From NCBI RefSeq assembly GCF_003259365.1, contig NZ_QLLY01000007.1, positions 348,802 through 412,801 on the forward strand: DNA of 64,000 bases, in the 5' to 3' direction. This stretch comes from Streptomyces sp. PsTaAH-137. GTDB lineage: Bacteria > Actinomycetota > Actinomycetes > Streptomycetales > Streptomycetaceae. A program made the position numbers and the translations under genes. Shown here in pieces: positions 1 to 7,852 of the stretch. Numbering within the stretch: position 1 is the first letter of the stretch; each line of letters starts with the position of its first letter. The notes beneath the pieces were generated by a model that worked only from the letters and a program-made list of their open reading frames with translations, did no database searches and was not told the origin of the DNA.

Positions 1-1023
1 CACCCGCTGATGCTGGACGTGGCGGGGCAGCTGACCCAGGCGTGGGACGCGAGCGAGGCCGCGGGCCGCTCGGTGGACGTACCCGGCGACATGACCAAGC
101 TGACCCTGGAGACGATCGCGCGCACCGGGTTCGGGCACGACTTCGGGTCCTTCGAGCGGGAGCGGCTGCATCCGTTCGTGACGGCCATGGTGGGCGCGCT
201 GTCGTTCGCGCAGCGCCGCAACGTGGTGCCGCCGCTGCTCGCGTCGCTCCAGCGCGGCGCCGAGAGGCGCAACGCGGCGGACCGCGCCTTCCTGAACCGC
301 ACCGTCGACGACGTCATCGCCGCGCGCCGCGCCTCCGGCGACGGCCCCGGTGATCTGCTCGACCGGATGCTGGAGGTGGCGCACCCGGAGACGGGTGAAC
401 GGCTCGCGCCCGAGAACATCCGCCGCCAGGTCATCACGTTCCTGGTGGCCGGCCACGAGACGACGTCCGGGGCACTCTCCTTCGCCCTGCACTACCTCGC
501 CCAGAACCCCGCCGTGCTGGCGGCGGCGCAGGAGGAGGTCGACCGTGTCTGGGGCGATGTGGACGTCCCCGCGTACGAGCAGGTCGCCAAGCTCCGCTAT
601 CTGCGGCGGGTGCTCGACGAGTCGCTGCGGCTGTGGCCGACGGCCCCCGCGTTCGCGCGCGAGGCGATCACCGACACGACGCTCGGCGGGACGCACCCGA
701 TGCGGCGCGGCGCCTGGGCGCTGGTCCTGACGACGATGCTGCACCGCGACCCGGTGGCGTGGGGCGACGATCCGGAGTCCTTCGACCCGGACCGGTTCGC
801 GCCGCAGGCGGTACGGGCCCGGCCCGGCCATGTCTTCAAGCCGTTCGGGACGGGCGCGCGGGCCTGCATCGGGCGCCAGTTCGCCCTGCACGAGGCCACG
901 CTGGTGCTCGGTCTGCTGCTGCGCCGCTACGACCTGCGGCCCGAGCCCGCCTACCGGCTGAAGGTGACGGAGCGGCTGACGCTGATGCCGCACGGGCTGC
1001 GGCTGCACCTCACCCGGCGGTAG
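1..1023 (+). CDS. Cytochrome P450, CYP102-like heme domain (5' end outside window)
   Basis: Monooxygenase that uses a heme thiolate and external redox partners; fatty acids are the usual substrates of its closest family. The visible 340 residues carry the I-helix motif AGHETTSG, the ExxR motif in DESLRLWPT, and the heme-binding loop FGTGARACIG with the cysteine ligand, followed by QFALHEATLVLG, which is very like P450 BM3 (CYP102A1). The frame is open to the first base, so the N-terminal part lies outside the window. It stops soon after the heme domain, so no flavodoxin/FAD reductase is fused, as known for the stand-alone CYP102B proteins of Streptomyces. The ABC exporter begins 28 bases downstream on the same strand. 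Family assignment is by motif recognition only. Confidence 0.9.
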   Translation, partial: HPLMLDVAGQLTQAWDASEAAGRSVDVPGDMTKLTLETIARTGFGHDFGSFERERLHPFVTAMVGALSFAQRRNVVPPLLASLQRGAERRNAADRAFLNRTVDDVIAARRASGDGPGDLLDRMLEVAHPETGERLAPENIRRQVITFLVAGHETTSGALSFALHYLAQNPAVLAAAQEEVDRVWGDVDVPAYEQVAKLRYLRRVLDESLRLWPTAPAFAREAITDTTLGGTHPMRRGAWALVLTTMLHRDPVAWGDDPESFDPDRFAPQAVRARPGHVFKPFGTGARACIGRQFALHEATLVLGLLLRRYDLRPEPAYRLKVTERLTLMPHGLRLHLTRR

Positions 1024-1051
1024 CCCGCGCGTACCTGGTTAGGGTGCGCAC

Positions 1052-2854
1052 ATGAGTGACCCTGACACGTATCCGGGCGCCGGTGACGGCGAGGTCCCCT
1101 TCGGAGGTCCTCCAGGTACACCGGATCTGCGCGGCCCGCTGCGCTATCTGTGGTGGCTGATGGCCCGGCAGCGCGGGCGGGTCGCGGCGGGCGCGCTGCT
1201 CGGCAGCGCGTGGATGGTGGCGCTGACGCTGCCTCCGTACGTGCTGTCGCGGACGATCGACGAGGGGCTGCTGACCGGCGACTCCGGTGCTCTGTACGGC
1301 TGGTGCGGTGTGCTGCTCGGGGTCGGCGCCGTCACCGCCTGGCTGGCGATCATGCGGCATCGCACCATGACCCGGGTCCGGCTCGACGCCACGTTCCGCA
1401 CGACACGGCTGCTGACCCGGCACGCGACCGTCCTGGGCGCGGTGCTGCCGCGCCGGGTCGCGGCCGGGGAGGCCGTCGCCCTCGGCGTCGGCGACGTGGC
1501 CCGGATCAGCCAGACCCTGACGATGGCCGGCCCCGGCGTCGGCGCGGTCGTCGCGTACGTCGTGGTGGCCGTACTGCTGCTGTCGATATCAGGGCTGCTC
1601 GCGGCGGTGATCCTGCTCGGAGTGCCGCTGCTCGCCTGCTGCCTCGGGCCGCTCCTGACGCGTCTCCAGGGCGCCGAGTCGGGGTACCGCGAGCAGCAGG
1701 GCGTGCTGGCGGCGAGGCTCGCCGATCTCGTGGGCGGGCTCGGGGTGCTCGGCGGGCTCGGCGGCAAGGACGTGTACGCGCGGCGCCTGCGCCGGGACAC
1801 GGTCCTGCTGCGCGACGAGGGCTATCGGGTGGCCCGGGTGAGCAGTTGGATCCAGGCTCTGGCCGTCGGGCTGCCCGCGCTCTTCCTCGCCTGTGTCACC
1901 TGGCTCGGCGCGCGGATGGCGGCCCGGGGCGAGATCTCCGTGGGGCAGTTGGTCGCCGTGTACGGCTATGTGGCGATGCTGGTGATCCCGGTGGAGTTCT
2001 TCATCGAGGGCGGCTACGACCTGGGGCGCGGTCTCGTCGCCACGCGTCGCGTGCTGCGGTTCCTGACGCTCGCGCCGCAGTCGCCGGAGCACCGCTCCCC
2101 CGTCGTCGGGCCGCCCGTCGGCGCGCCGCTGCACGATCCGGTCTCCGGGGTGCGGGTGGCGCCGGGCCGGCTGACGGTCCTGGCGACGGCCCGGCCCGGG
2201 GACGCGGCGGCGGTCGTGGACCGGCTCGGCCGGTTCGCGCCGTCGACGGCCACGTGGGGCGGGGTCCCCCTGGACACGATCGAGGCGGCGGAGGTGCGGC
2301 GCCGGGTGCTCGTGGCCGACGCCGAGGCGGACCTGTTCTCCGGAACGGTCCGGGAGAGCGTCGCGGGACGGCACACGCCGGACGACGACACGGTGACCCG
2401 GGCCCTGCACGCCGCTGCCGCCGACGACGTGATCGCGGGTCTGCCCGGCGGCGCCGACGCCGAACTGTTCGCCCAGGGACGCAATCTGTCGGGCGGCCAG
2501 CGCCAGCGGATACGTCTGGCGCGGGCTCTGCTCGCCGATCCGGAGGTGCTGCTCGCCGTCGAGCCGACCTCGGCCCTGGACGCCCACACCGAGGCGCGAG
2601 TCGCCGAGCGGCTGCGGTCCGCCCGGCAGGGCCGCACCACCCTGGTCACCGGCACGTCCCCGCTGCTGCTCGACCGGGCCGACATGGTGTGCTTCCTCGT
2701 CGACGGGACGGTCCGCGCCGTGGGCCCGCACCGTGAACTGCTCGCCCGCGACGCCGAGTACCGCGCGCTGGTGGCCCGCGACGCGGGCGAGACCGGGCCG
2801 GACGGCCCCGCCCCGGACGACGACACCGTGCCCGCACAAGGAGGCGCCGCGTGA
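1052..2854 (+). CDS. ABC exporter half-transporter with degenerate ATP-binding domain (subunit 1)
   Basis: 600-residue half-transporter: six-helix membrane domain (about residues 25-325) then a nucleotide-binding domain. The signature LSGGQRQR is perfect, but other motifs are gone. Where the Walker A loop should be there is TARPGDAAA, with no Gly-Lys-Ser/Thr. Walker B ends LLAVEPTSALD, so the Asp before the Glu is Val. The Q-loop Gln and the switch His (TLVTGTSP) are also missing. It can therefore only supply the signature face to a partner, which is the next gene. Its stop overlaps that gene's GTG start. The transported substrate cannot be told from sequence; small molecules or peptides are usual. 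Confidence 0.93.
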   Translation: MSDPDTYPGAGDGEVPFGGPPGTPDLRGPLRYLWWLMARQRGRVAAGALLGSAWMVALTLPPYVLSRTIDEGLLTGDSGALYGWCGVLLGVGAVTAWLAIMRHRTMTRVRLDATFRTTRLLTRHATVLGAVLPRRVAAGEAVALGVGDVARISQTLTMAGPGVGAVVAYVVVAVLLLSISGLLAAVILLGVPLLACCLGPLLTRLQGAESGYREQQGVLAARLADLVGGLGVLGGLGGKDVYARRLRRDTVLLRDEGYRVARVSSWIQALAVGLPALFLACVTWLGARMAARGEISVGQLVAVYGYVAMLVIPVEFFIEGGYDLGRGLVATRRVLRFLTLAPQSPEHRSPVVGPPVGAPLHDPVSGVRVAPGRLTVLATARPGDAAAVVDRLGRFAPSTATWGGVPLDTIEAAEVRRRVLVADAEADLFSGTVRESVAGRHTPDDDTVTRALHAAAADDVIAGLPGGADAELFAQGRNLSGGQRQRIRLARALLADPEVLLAVEPTSALDAHTEARVAERLRSARQGRTTLVTGTSPLLLDRADMVCFLVDGTVRAVGPHRELLARDAEYRALVARDAGETGPDGPAPDDDTVPAQGGAA

Positions 2855-4596
2855 GTACCTCTTCCCCGCTCCCCGTCGCGGGACGGGCCGCCGTTCGCCG
2901 CGCCGCTCTGGACCTCGTACGGGCCGATCGTGGCGCCTTCGCGGGCGTCGTGGTGCTGAACTGCCTCGCCGCGGGCGCCGGAACCGTGGGCCCGTATCTG
3001 CTCGGCCGGATCATCGACGACGTGCGGGCGGGCACCACGGTCACCCACGTCGACCGGGCGGCCCTCGCCATCCTCTGCTTCGCCGTGGCGCAACTCCTGT
3101 GCGCGCGCTGGGCCCGGCTGGTCGGGCACCGGTTCGGGGAGCGGGCGGCGGCCCGGATCCGGGACCGGTTCGTGGAGCGGGCGCTGGCCCTGCCCGCTTC
3201 CGTGGTGGACCGGGTGGGACCCGGCGACCTCACCAACCGCGGCACGGAGGACATCGCCATCGTCGCGACGACCCTGCGCGACGCGGGGCCCGACGTGTCC
3301 GTGTCCCTCGCGCAGGCGCTGATCCTGACGGGCGCGGTGTGGGTGGTCGCCCCGTCGCTCGGCGCGGTCGCGCTGCTCGCGCTCGCCGGCATCCCGGTCG
3401 CGGTGCGCTGGTATCTGCGGCGGGCCCGCACCGCGTATCTGGCGCAGGGCGAGGCGGACTCGCACCGCGCCGAGCAGTTCGCGGCGACCGCCGCCGGGGC
3501 CCGCACCGTGGAGGCGTTCGGACTCCAGGACCGGCGGGTCGCGGCCTCCGAGCGGGCGATCCGGCACAGCCACCGCACCCGGATGCACACCCTGCACCTG
3601 CGCAGCGTGCTGTTCCCTTCGGTGGACTTCTCCTACGTGCTCCCGGTCGTCGCCGTCCTCCTGGTGGGCGGCACCCTGCACGCCCACGGGGTGCTCAGCG
3701 TCGGCGCGGTCGTCACCTGCGCCCTGTATCTGCGCCAGTTGTCGGCGCCGCTGGACACGATCCTGCTGTGGGTGGAGCAACTGCAGAGCAGCGGCGCCTC
3801 GTTCGCCCGCGTGGAGGGCATCGGCACAGCCGCGTCCGCGCCGTCGTACGACCCCGTTGAGCCGGCCGGTGACGCCGTCGAGCTGCGCGGGGTGCACTAC
3901 GCGTACGAGGGCGGGCGCGACGTGGTGCGGGGCGTCGACCTGAAGGTGCGGCCCGGCGAACGGCTCGCGCTGGTCGGGCCTTCGGGAGCGGGCAAGACCA
4001 CGCTGAGCAAGCTGCTCGCGGGGATCGACGCACCGCACTCCGGGACGGTCGCCGTGGGCGGCGTCCCGGTTACCTCGCTCGGGCCCGAACGGCTGCGCCG
4101 GCACATCGTCCTCGTCACGCAGGAGCACCATGTGTTCCTCGGCTCCGTCCGCGACAACCTGCGCCTGGCGGCGCCGGACGCCGACGACGGCCGGCTGATG
4201 TCCGCGCTCACCGCGGTCGGCGCGCACTGGGCGGACACCCTGCCGCAGGGCCTTGACACCGAGCTCGGAGCGGGCGGCCTGCGCCTCGACGGACCGCAGT
4301 CGCAGCAGCTGGCGCTGGCCCGCGTCGTGCTCGCCGATCCGCACACCGTCGTCCTGGACGAGGCCACCGCGCTACTCGACCCGGCCACGGCCCGGCACAC
4401 CGAACGCGCTCTCGCCGCCGTCCTGCGCGGCCGCACCGTCATAGCGGTGGCCCACCGGCTGCACACGGCGCACGACGCCGACCGGGTCGCCGTGATGGAG
4501 GACGGCCGCCTCACCGAACTCGGGCCGCACGACGATCTGGTGGCGGCCGACGGGGCGTACGCGGCGCTGTGGCGCTCGTGGCACGGAGGGGTCTGA
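2851..4596 (+). CDS. ABC exporter half-transporter, catalytic subunit (subunit 2)
   Basis: 581 residues with an ABC exporter membrane domain and an ATPase domain. Walker A (GPSGAGKTT), Q-loop (LVTQEHH), Walker B with catalytic Glu (VVLDEAT) and switch His (VAHRLH) are all intact. The signature is degraded to LDGPQ in place of LSGGQ. Combined with subunit 1, exactly one composite ATP site (Walker A here, LSGGQ there) can be functional and the other has lost both faces. The GTG start lies in a GTGA overlap with the upstream stop, so the two are translationally coupled. Heterodimeric exporters with one degenerate site are well known, but losing the whole Walker A lysine loop is an extreme form. 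Confidence 0.93.
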   Translation: MSTSSPLPVAGRAAVRRAALDLVRADRGAFAGVVVLNCLAAGAGTVGPYLLGRIIDDVRAGTTVTHVDRAALAILCFAVAQLLCARWARLVGHRFGERAAARIRDRFVERALALPASVVDRVGPGDLTNRGTEDIAIVATTLRDAGPDVSVSLAQALILTGAVWVVAPSLGAVALLALAGIPVAVRWYLRRARTAYLAQGEADSHRAEQFAATAAGARTVEAFGLQDRRVAASERAIRHSHRTRMHTLHLRSVLFPSVDFSYVLPVVAVLLVGGTLHAHGVLSVGAVVTCALYLRQLSAPLDTILLWVEQLQSSGASFARVEGIGTAASAPSYDPVEPAGDAVELRGVHYAYEGGRDVVRGVDLKVRPGERLALVGPSGAGKTTLSKLLAGIDAPHSGTVAVGGVPVTSLGPERLRRHIVLVTQEHHVFLGSVRDNLRLAAPDADDGRLMSALTAVGAHWADTLPQGLDTELGAGGLRLDGPQSQQLALARVVLADPHTVVLDEATALLDPATARHTERALAAVLRGRTVIAVAHRLHTAHDADRVAVMEDGRLTELGPHDDLVAADGAYAALWRSWHGGV

Positions 4597-4626
4597 CGGC
4601 TCCGGAGGTCCGGGCGCGGGGGCCCG

Positions 4627-5373
4627 CTACTCGTCCGCCGCGGTCTCCAGCGACGCGACGTCGAGCACCCCGTCCAACTCGGCGAGCACCGCCACGAGTC
4701 CGGGCACCTCCGCCGCGCCCTCGATCTCCATCCGGACGGCGATGGTGCCGCGCCGGCCCGACGACCCGCCGTCCCAGTCGGTGCGGTCGGTACGCACTTC
4801 GAGGACGCGGAAACCCCGGCCCGTGCACTCCTCCAGAACACGCGTCAGGACGCTGCCGCCGACCTCGTACGCGAGATGCAGGCCCGTGCGCCGCTCGGTC
4901 GCCAGGGCGGGGATCCGGCGGCTCACCCAGGGATAGCCCCGGACCACGAGGAAGTGACAGACCGTCGCGGCGATCGCGAGCAGCGGCAGTCCGCCGCCGC
5001 AGGCCATCCCTATGGCGCAGGTCAGCCAGACGGTCGCGGCCGTGGTCAGGCCCCGGACGGCGTCCCGGCGCACGAAGATCAGGCCGCCGCCGATGAATCC
5101 GATGCCCGACACGATCTGCGCCGCGACCCGGGACGGGTCGAGGGCGACTCCGTCCATGCCCAGGACGGAGTTGAAACCGTGCTGGGAGACTTCCATGAAC
5201 AGGGCGCTGCCCACGCCGACGAGCGTGTGCGTGCGCAGGCCCGCGCTCTTCTGCTGCACGGCGCGCTCGGCGCCGATCAGCGTCGACAGGACGAGCGCGA
5301 GCGCCAACTCGGCGAACTGCCGGGCGCCTTGCCCCGCCGCGGGATCGAACAGCGGCAGTGCCTGCGATGACAC
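4627..5373 (-). CDS. MgtC/SapB-family membrane protein
   Basis: 248-residue integral membrane protein of the MgtC/SapB family. The N-terminal part has several hydrophobic helices with the family motif LIGAERAVQQKSAGLRTHTL, followed by GIGFIGGGLIF, and a soluble C-terminal domain (about residues 150-248) like the ACT-type domain of MgtC. In other bacteria the family is linked to growth in low magnesium and to modulation of the F-type ATPase; the role here is not shown. I chose the GTG at 5373 because an AAGGAGGAA ribosome site lies eight bases before it; an in-frame ATG 15 codons further upstream has no such site. It converges with the ABC exporter genes. Confidence 0.88.
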   Translation of the reverse strand: MSSQALPLFDPAAGQGARQFAELALALVLSTLIGAERAVQQKSAGLRTHTLVGVGSALFMEVSQHGFNSVLGMDGVALDPSRVAAQIVSGIGFIGGGLIFVRRDAVRGLTTAATVWLTCAIGMACGGGLPLLAIAATVCHFLVVRGYPWVSRRIPALATERRTGLHLAYEVGGSVLTRVLEECTGRGFRVLEVRTDRTDWDGGSSGRRGTIAVRMEIEGAAEVPGLVAVLAELDGVLDVASLETAADE

Positions 5374-5484
5374 GAGTGCGTTCCTCCTTGCCCGGTCGGT
5401 TCCCGATGGACTCTTCAACCGTGTACGAGCCTAGTCCCGCCCCATTGGCGAGGGATTGTCAGACCCCTGCGCAAGAGTGGTGTC

Positions 5485-5742
5485 ATGCAGGGAACCTGGA
5501 ATCTCGACACACACGACCGGCCGACGAAGCACCACGAGCTGGCGGCGGCCCAAGCCTGTCTGCGGCTGCTGCACACGGCGCGCGCCGCGCTGTCCGGCAC
5601 GGAGCCACCCGGGACCGCCTCGGTCCTCGCCGTGCCGATCGCCGAGGCGGACGAGGCGCTCGCGAGGGCGGGCCTCGCGGGCAACGAGGCGTGGCTGCTG
5701 GAGCGGATCTACGACCTGGGGCCGGACGACACCTCCCCTTGA
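5485..5742 (+). CDS. Small hypothetical protein, 85 residues
   Basis: Short ORF of 85 residues just 15 bases before the N-acetyltransferase gene. It is predicted mainly helical, with AAAQACLRLLHTARAAL and AEADEALARAGLAG segments, no signal peptide and no motif I recognise. The third-position G/C pattern fits a real gene, but the ribosome site before the ATG is weak. It could be co-transcribed with the downstream gene. No function proposed. Confidence 0.5.
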   Translation: MQGTWNLDTHDRPTKHHELAAAQACLRLLHTARAALSGTEPPGTASVLAVPIAEADEALARAGLAGNEAWLLERIYDLGPDDTSP

Positions 5743-5757
5743 CGTCACACTGGGCTC

Positions 5758-6546
5758 ATGGATCACAGCCGGGTCGATGCCTACCTCCACCGCATCGGGG
5801 CCGAGCGCCCCGCCGCGCCGACCGCCGAGGCGCTGCGCGCGCTGCACCGGGCGCATCTTGGGTCGGTGCCGTTCGAGAACCTGTCGGTGCACCTGGGTGA
5901 GGACGTCGTGCTCGAACCGGCGGCGCTCGTCTCCAAGGTGGTCGACCGGCGCCGCGGCGGCTTCTGCTACGAACTGAACGGGGCGTTCGCGGCGCTCCTC
6001 GAAGCCCTCGGCTTCGCGGTGACCCTGCTTCAGGCGCGCGTGGTCGGCAAGGACGGCCGGCCCGGCATCCCCTACGACCACATGGCGCTGCGCGTGGGCA
6101 CCGCGGACGGCGCGGAGCTGCTGGCGGACGTCGGCTTCGGCGCGTTCTGCGCCGAGCCGCTGGGGTACGGCGAGCGGGGCGAGCAGCGGGATCCGGGCGG
6201 TGTCTTCCGGGTCGAGGAGGCCGCGCACGGCGATCTGCTCGTGCTCCAGGACGGCAGCCCGCAGTACCTCCTCGACCAGCGGCCGCGCGAGCTGCGGGAC
6301 TTCGAGGCGGGCTCCTGGTACCACCGCACCTCGCCCGCCTCGCACTTCACCCAGTCCCTGGTCTGCTCGCTCCCCACCGACGACGGACGGATCACCTTGA
6401 GCGGTCATACGCTCACGACGACGGCCGCCGGTGCGCGCACGCAGACCGTCCTCGACACCGACGCCGCCGTGCTCGCCGCGTACGACCAGCGCTTCGGCAT
6501 CGTTCTCGACACCCTCCCGCCGGAACCCGAGTCCGCCGAAGGCTGA
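5758..6546 (+). CDS. nat: Arylamine N-acetyltransferase
   Basis: 262-residue cytoplasmic enzyme that transfers acetyl from acetyl-CoA to arylamines, arylhydrazines or, in actinomycete antibiotic pathways, to amide-forming acyl chains. The Cys-His-Asp triad is complete: Cys70 in RRGGFCYELN, His108 in YDHMALRV and Asp124 in LLADVGFG. The N-terminal signature PFENLSVHLG is also typical. Length matches the prokaryotic family (about 260-280). The stand-alone context gives no hint of a biosynthetic partner, so a general detoxification role is as likely as a specialised one. Confidence 0.95.
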   Translation: MDHSRVDAYLHRIGAERPAAPTAEALRALHRAHLGSVPFENLSVHLGEDVVLEPAALVSKVVDRRRGGFCYELNGAFAALLEALGFAVTLLQARVVGKDGRPGIPYDHMALRVGTADGAELLADVGFGAFCAEPLGYGERGEQRDPGGVFRVEEAAHGDLLVLQDGSPQYLLDQRPRELRDFEAGSWYHRTSPASHFTQSLVCSLPTDDGRITLSGHTLTTTAAGARTQTVLDTDAAVLAAYDQRFGIVLDTLPPEPESAEG

Positions 6547-6592
6547 CCCTGCCTCCGGTCCGCTGGTTATGCTGCCGCCGAACCGTTCAGGA

Positions 6593-6601
6593 AAACGCTC
6601 A
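6593..6601 (-). promoter_or_regulatory. Candidate operator of DeoR/LacI hybrid regulator (copy 1)
   Basis: On the minus strand this reads TGAGCGTTT, the core shared with sites at 7747 and 42074. It lies 32 bases before the start of the hybrid regulator gene, a position suited to autoregulation. The flanks match the proposed palindrome TYRARCGYTYRA on one side only. Confidence 0.45.
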
Positions 6602-6633
6602 AACGAACAGCGGGTTGCGAGGGGGCCATCAGC

Positions 6634-7749
6634 ATGCGCGAACCGGTCGATCTCAGGCGGCAACGGATCCTCGCCGTGGTGCAGTCGCGCGGCGCGACAC
6701 GGGTCAGTGATCTCGCCGCGGAACTCGCGGTGTCGGTGGTGACGCTCCGCCGCGACGTGGAGGAACTCGCCCGCGAGGGCAAGCTGCGCCGCGGCCACGG
6801 CGTCGCGCGCCCGATGCTGCCGGAGACCGCGCAGGCCGCCCCGCCGGCCGACCCGCCGTCCGACGGCGGGCCGGTCGCCGTGGTGGTGCCGGAGCGGCAC
6901 GCGTATCTGTACGAGATGCTGCACGGCGCCCGCACCACGTTCGAGGAAGCCGGCATCCGGATCGGCCTGCACATCGCGCCGCCCGTCGCGGGAGCCGAAC
7001 AGCCCATCGTGGAGCGGGCGTTGGCGGACGGCGCGCGCGGCCTGCTGATCGCCCCGCGCTGGCGCAGCCGGGCCACGGAAGAGGCCGACTACACGTGGCT
7101 GGCACGGCTGTCCGTGCCCGCGGTCCTGATGGAGCGCAGGCCCCGGGCGGGCAGCGCGCTGCATGCCGTCGACACCGTGTGCACGGATCACTGGTACGGC
7201 GTCCATCTCGCGCTCGACCACCTCACCGGTCTCGGCCACCGGCGGATCGTGCTCGCCGCGCGCGACGACAGTCCGACCGCGCGCGCCCTGCGCTCGGCAT
7301 TCACCGAGATCGCCGCCGCGCACCCGGACATCGACCGGTGGGCCGTGGCGCTCAGCACCCCGGCGGCGGCGCCCGACCCGGACACGGCCGCGGCCGAACA
7401 GCCCGTCGAACTCCCCTCTCTACTGGCGGAGTTGGATGCGACAGCCGCACTCCTGCACGGCGACGTGGACGCGCTGATGCTCGTACAGAAGCTGCGGGAC
7501 AGCGGGGTGCGGGTGCCGGAGGACTGTTCGGCGATCGCGTACGACGACGTGGTCGCCGGGCTCGGCAGCACGCCGTTGACGGCCGTGTCGCCGCCCAAGG
7601 CGGAGATCGGCCGGGCCGCGGCGGAGCTGTTGCTGCGCCGCCTGGAGCGGGGAGCGTCGTCGGGTCCGGCCCGGCGCATGGAGGTGCTGCCGGATCTGAA
7701 GGTGCGCGGTTCCACGCAGCAGGCCGCCACAACTGACCTTCAGCAATGA
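6634..7749 (+). CDS. Transcriptional regulator, DeoR-type HTH fused to LacI-type sensor
   Basis: 371 residues. An N-terminal DeoR-type winged helix (about residues 5-60, with RQRILAVVQSRGATRVSDLA and VSVVTLRRDVEELAREGKLRR) is joined to a periplasmic-binding-protein-like sensor domain of the LacI/GalR type (about 75-360, ending DLKVRGSTQ). It is expected to bind a sugar or oligosaccharide and release DNA. It heads the transport operon, about 100 bases before the lipoprotein gene. A paralogue of the same architecture is at 44585-45688. Operator-like sites flank the gene at 6593 and 7747. Confidence 0.88.
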   Translation: MREPVDLRRQRILAVVQSRGATRVSDLAAELAVSVVTLRRDVEELAREGKLRRGHGVARPMLPETAQAAPPADPPSDGGPVAVVVPERHAYLYEMLHGARTTFEEAGIRIGLHIAPPVAGAEQPIVERALADGARGLLIAPRWRSRATEEADYTWLARLSVPAVLMERRPRAGSALHAVDTVCTDHWYGVHLALDHLTGLGHRRIVLAARDDSPTARALRSAFTEIAAAHPDIDRWAVALSTPAAAPDPDTAAAEQPVELPSLLAELDATAALLHGDVDALMLVQKLRDSGVRVPEDCSAIAYDDVVAGLGSTPLTAVSPPKAEIGRAAAELLLRRLERGASSGPARRMEVLPDLKVRGSTQQAATTDLQQ

Positions 7750-7758
7750 GCGTTTGAC
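7747..7758 (+). promoter_or_regulatory. Candidate operator (copy 2) before the sugar-binding lipoprotein gene
   Basis: TGAGCGTTTGAC, overlapping the stop codon of the regulator gene and about 95 bases upstream of the lipoprotein start. It matches 11 of 12 positions of TYRARCGYTYRA when read from 7746. The spacing suggests a separate promoter for the transport genes inside the roughly 100-base gap. Confidence 0.5.
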
Positions 7759-7852
7759 CGCTTCATTTTCTTCTGATCGATCTATTGACCGAGACCGCTC
7801 AGCCGATCAGGATTCCCGTGACTCGAACACGCAGGAGCCGCGGGAGGCGCCC

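Noticed and set aside
1..1023. A complete P450 BM3-like fusion enzyme
   Set aside because: The gene stops right after the heme domain and the next gene is an ABC transporter.
2014..4344. A 776-codon minus-strand frame opposite the ABC exporter genes
   Set aside because: It is antisense to two clear genes and its translation has no recognisable domain.
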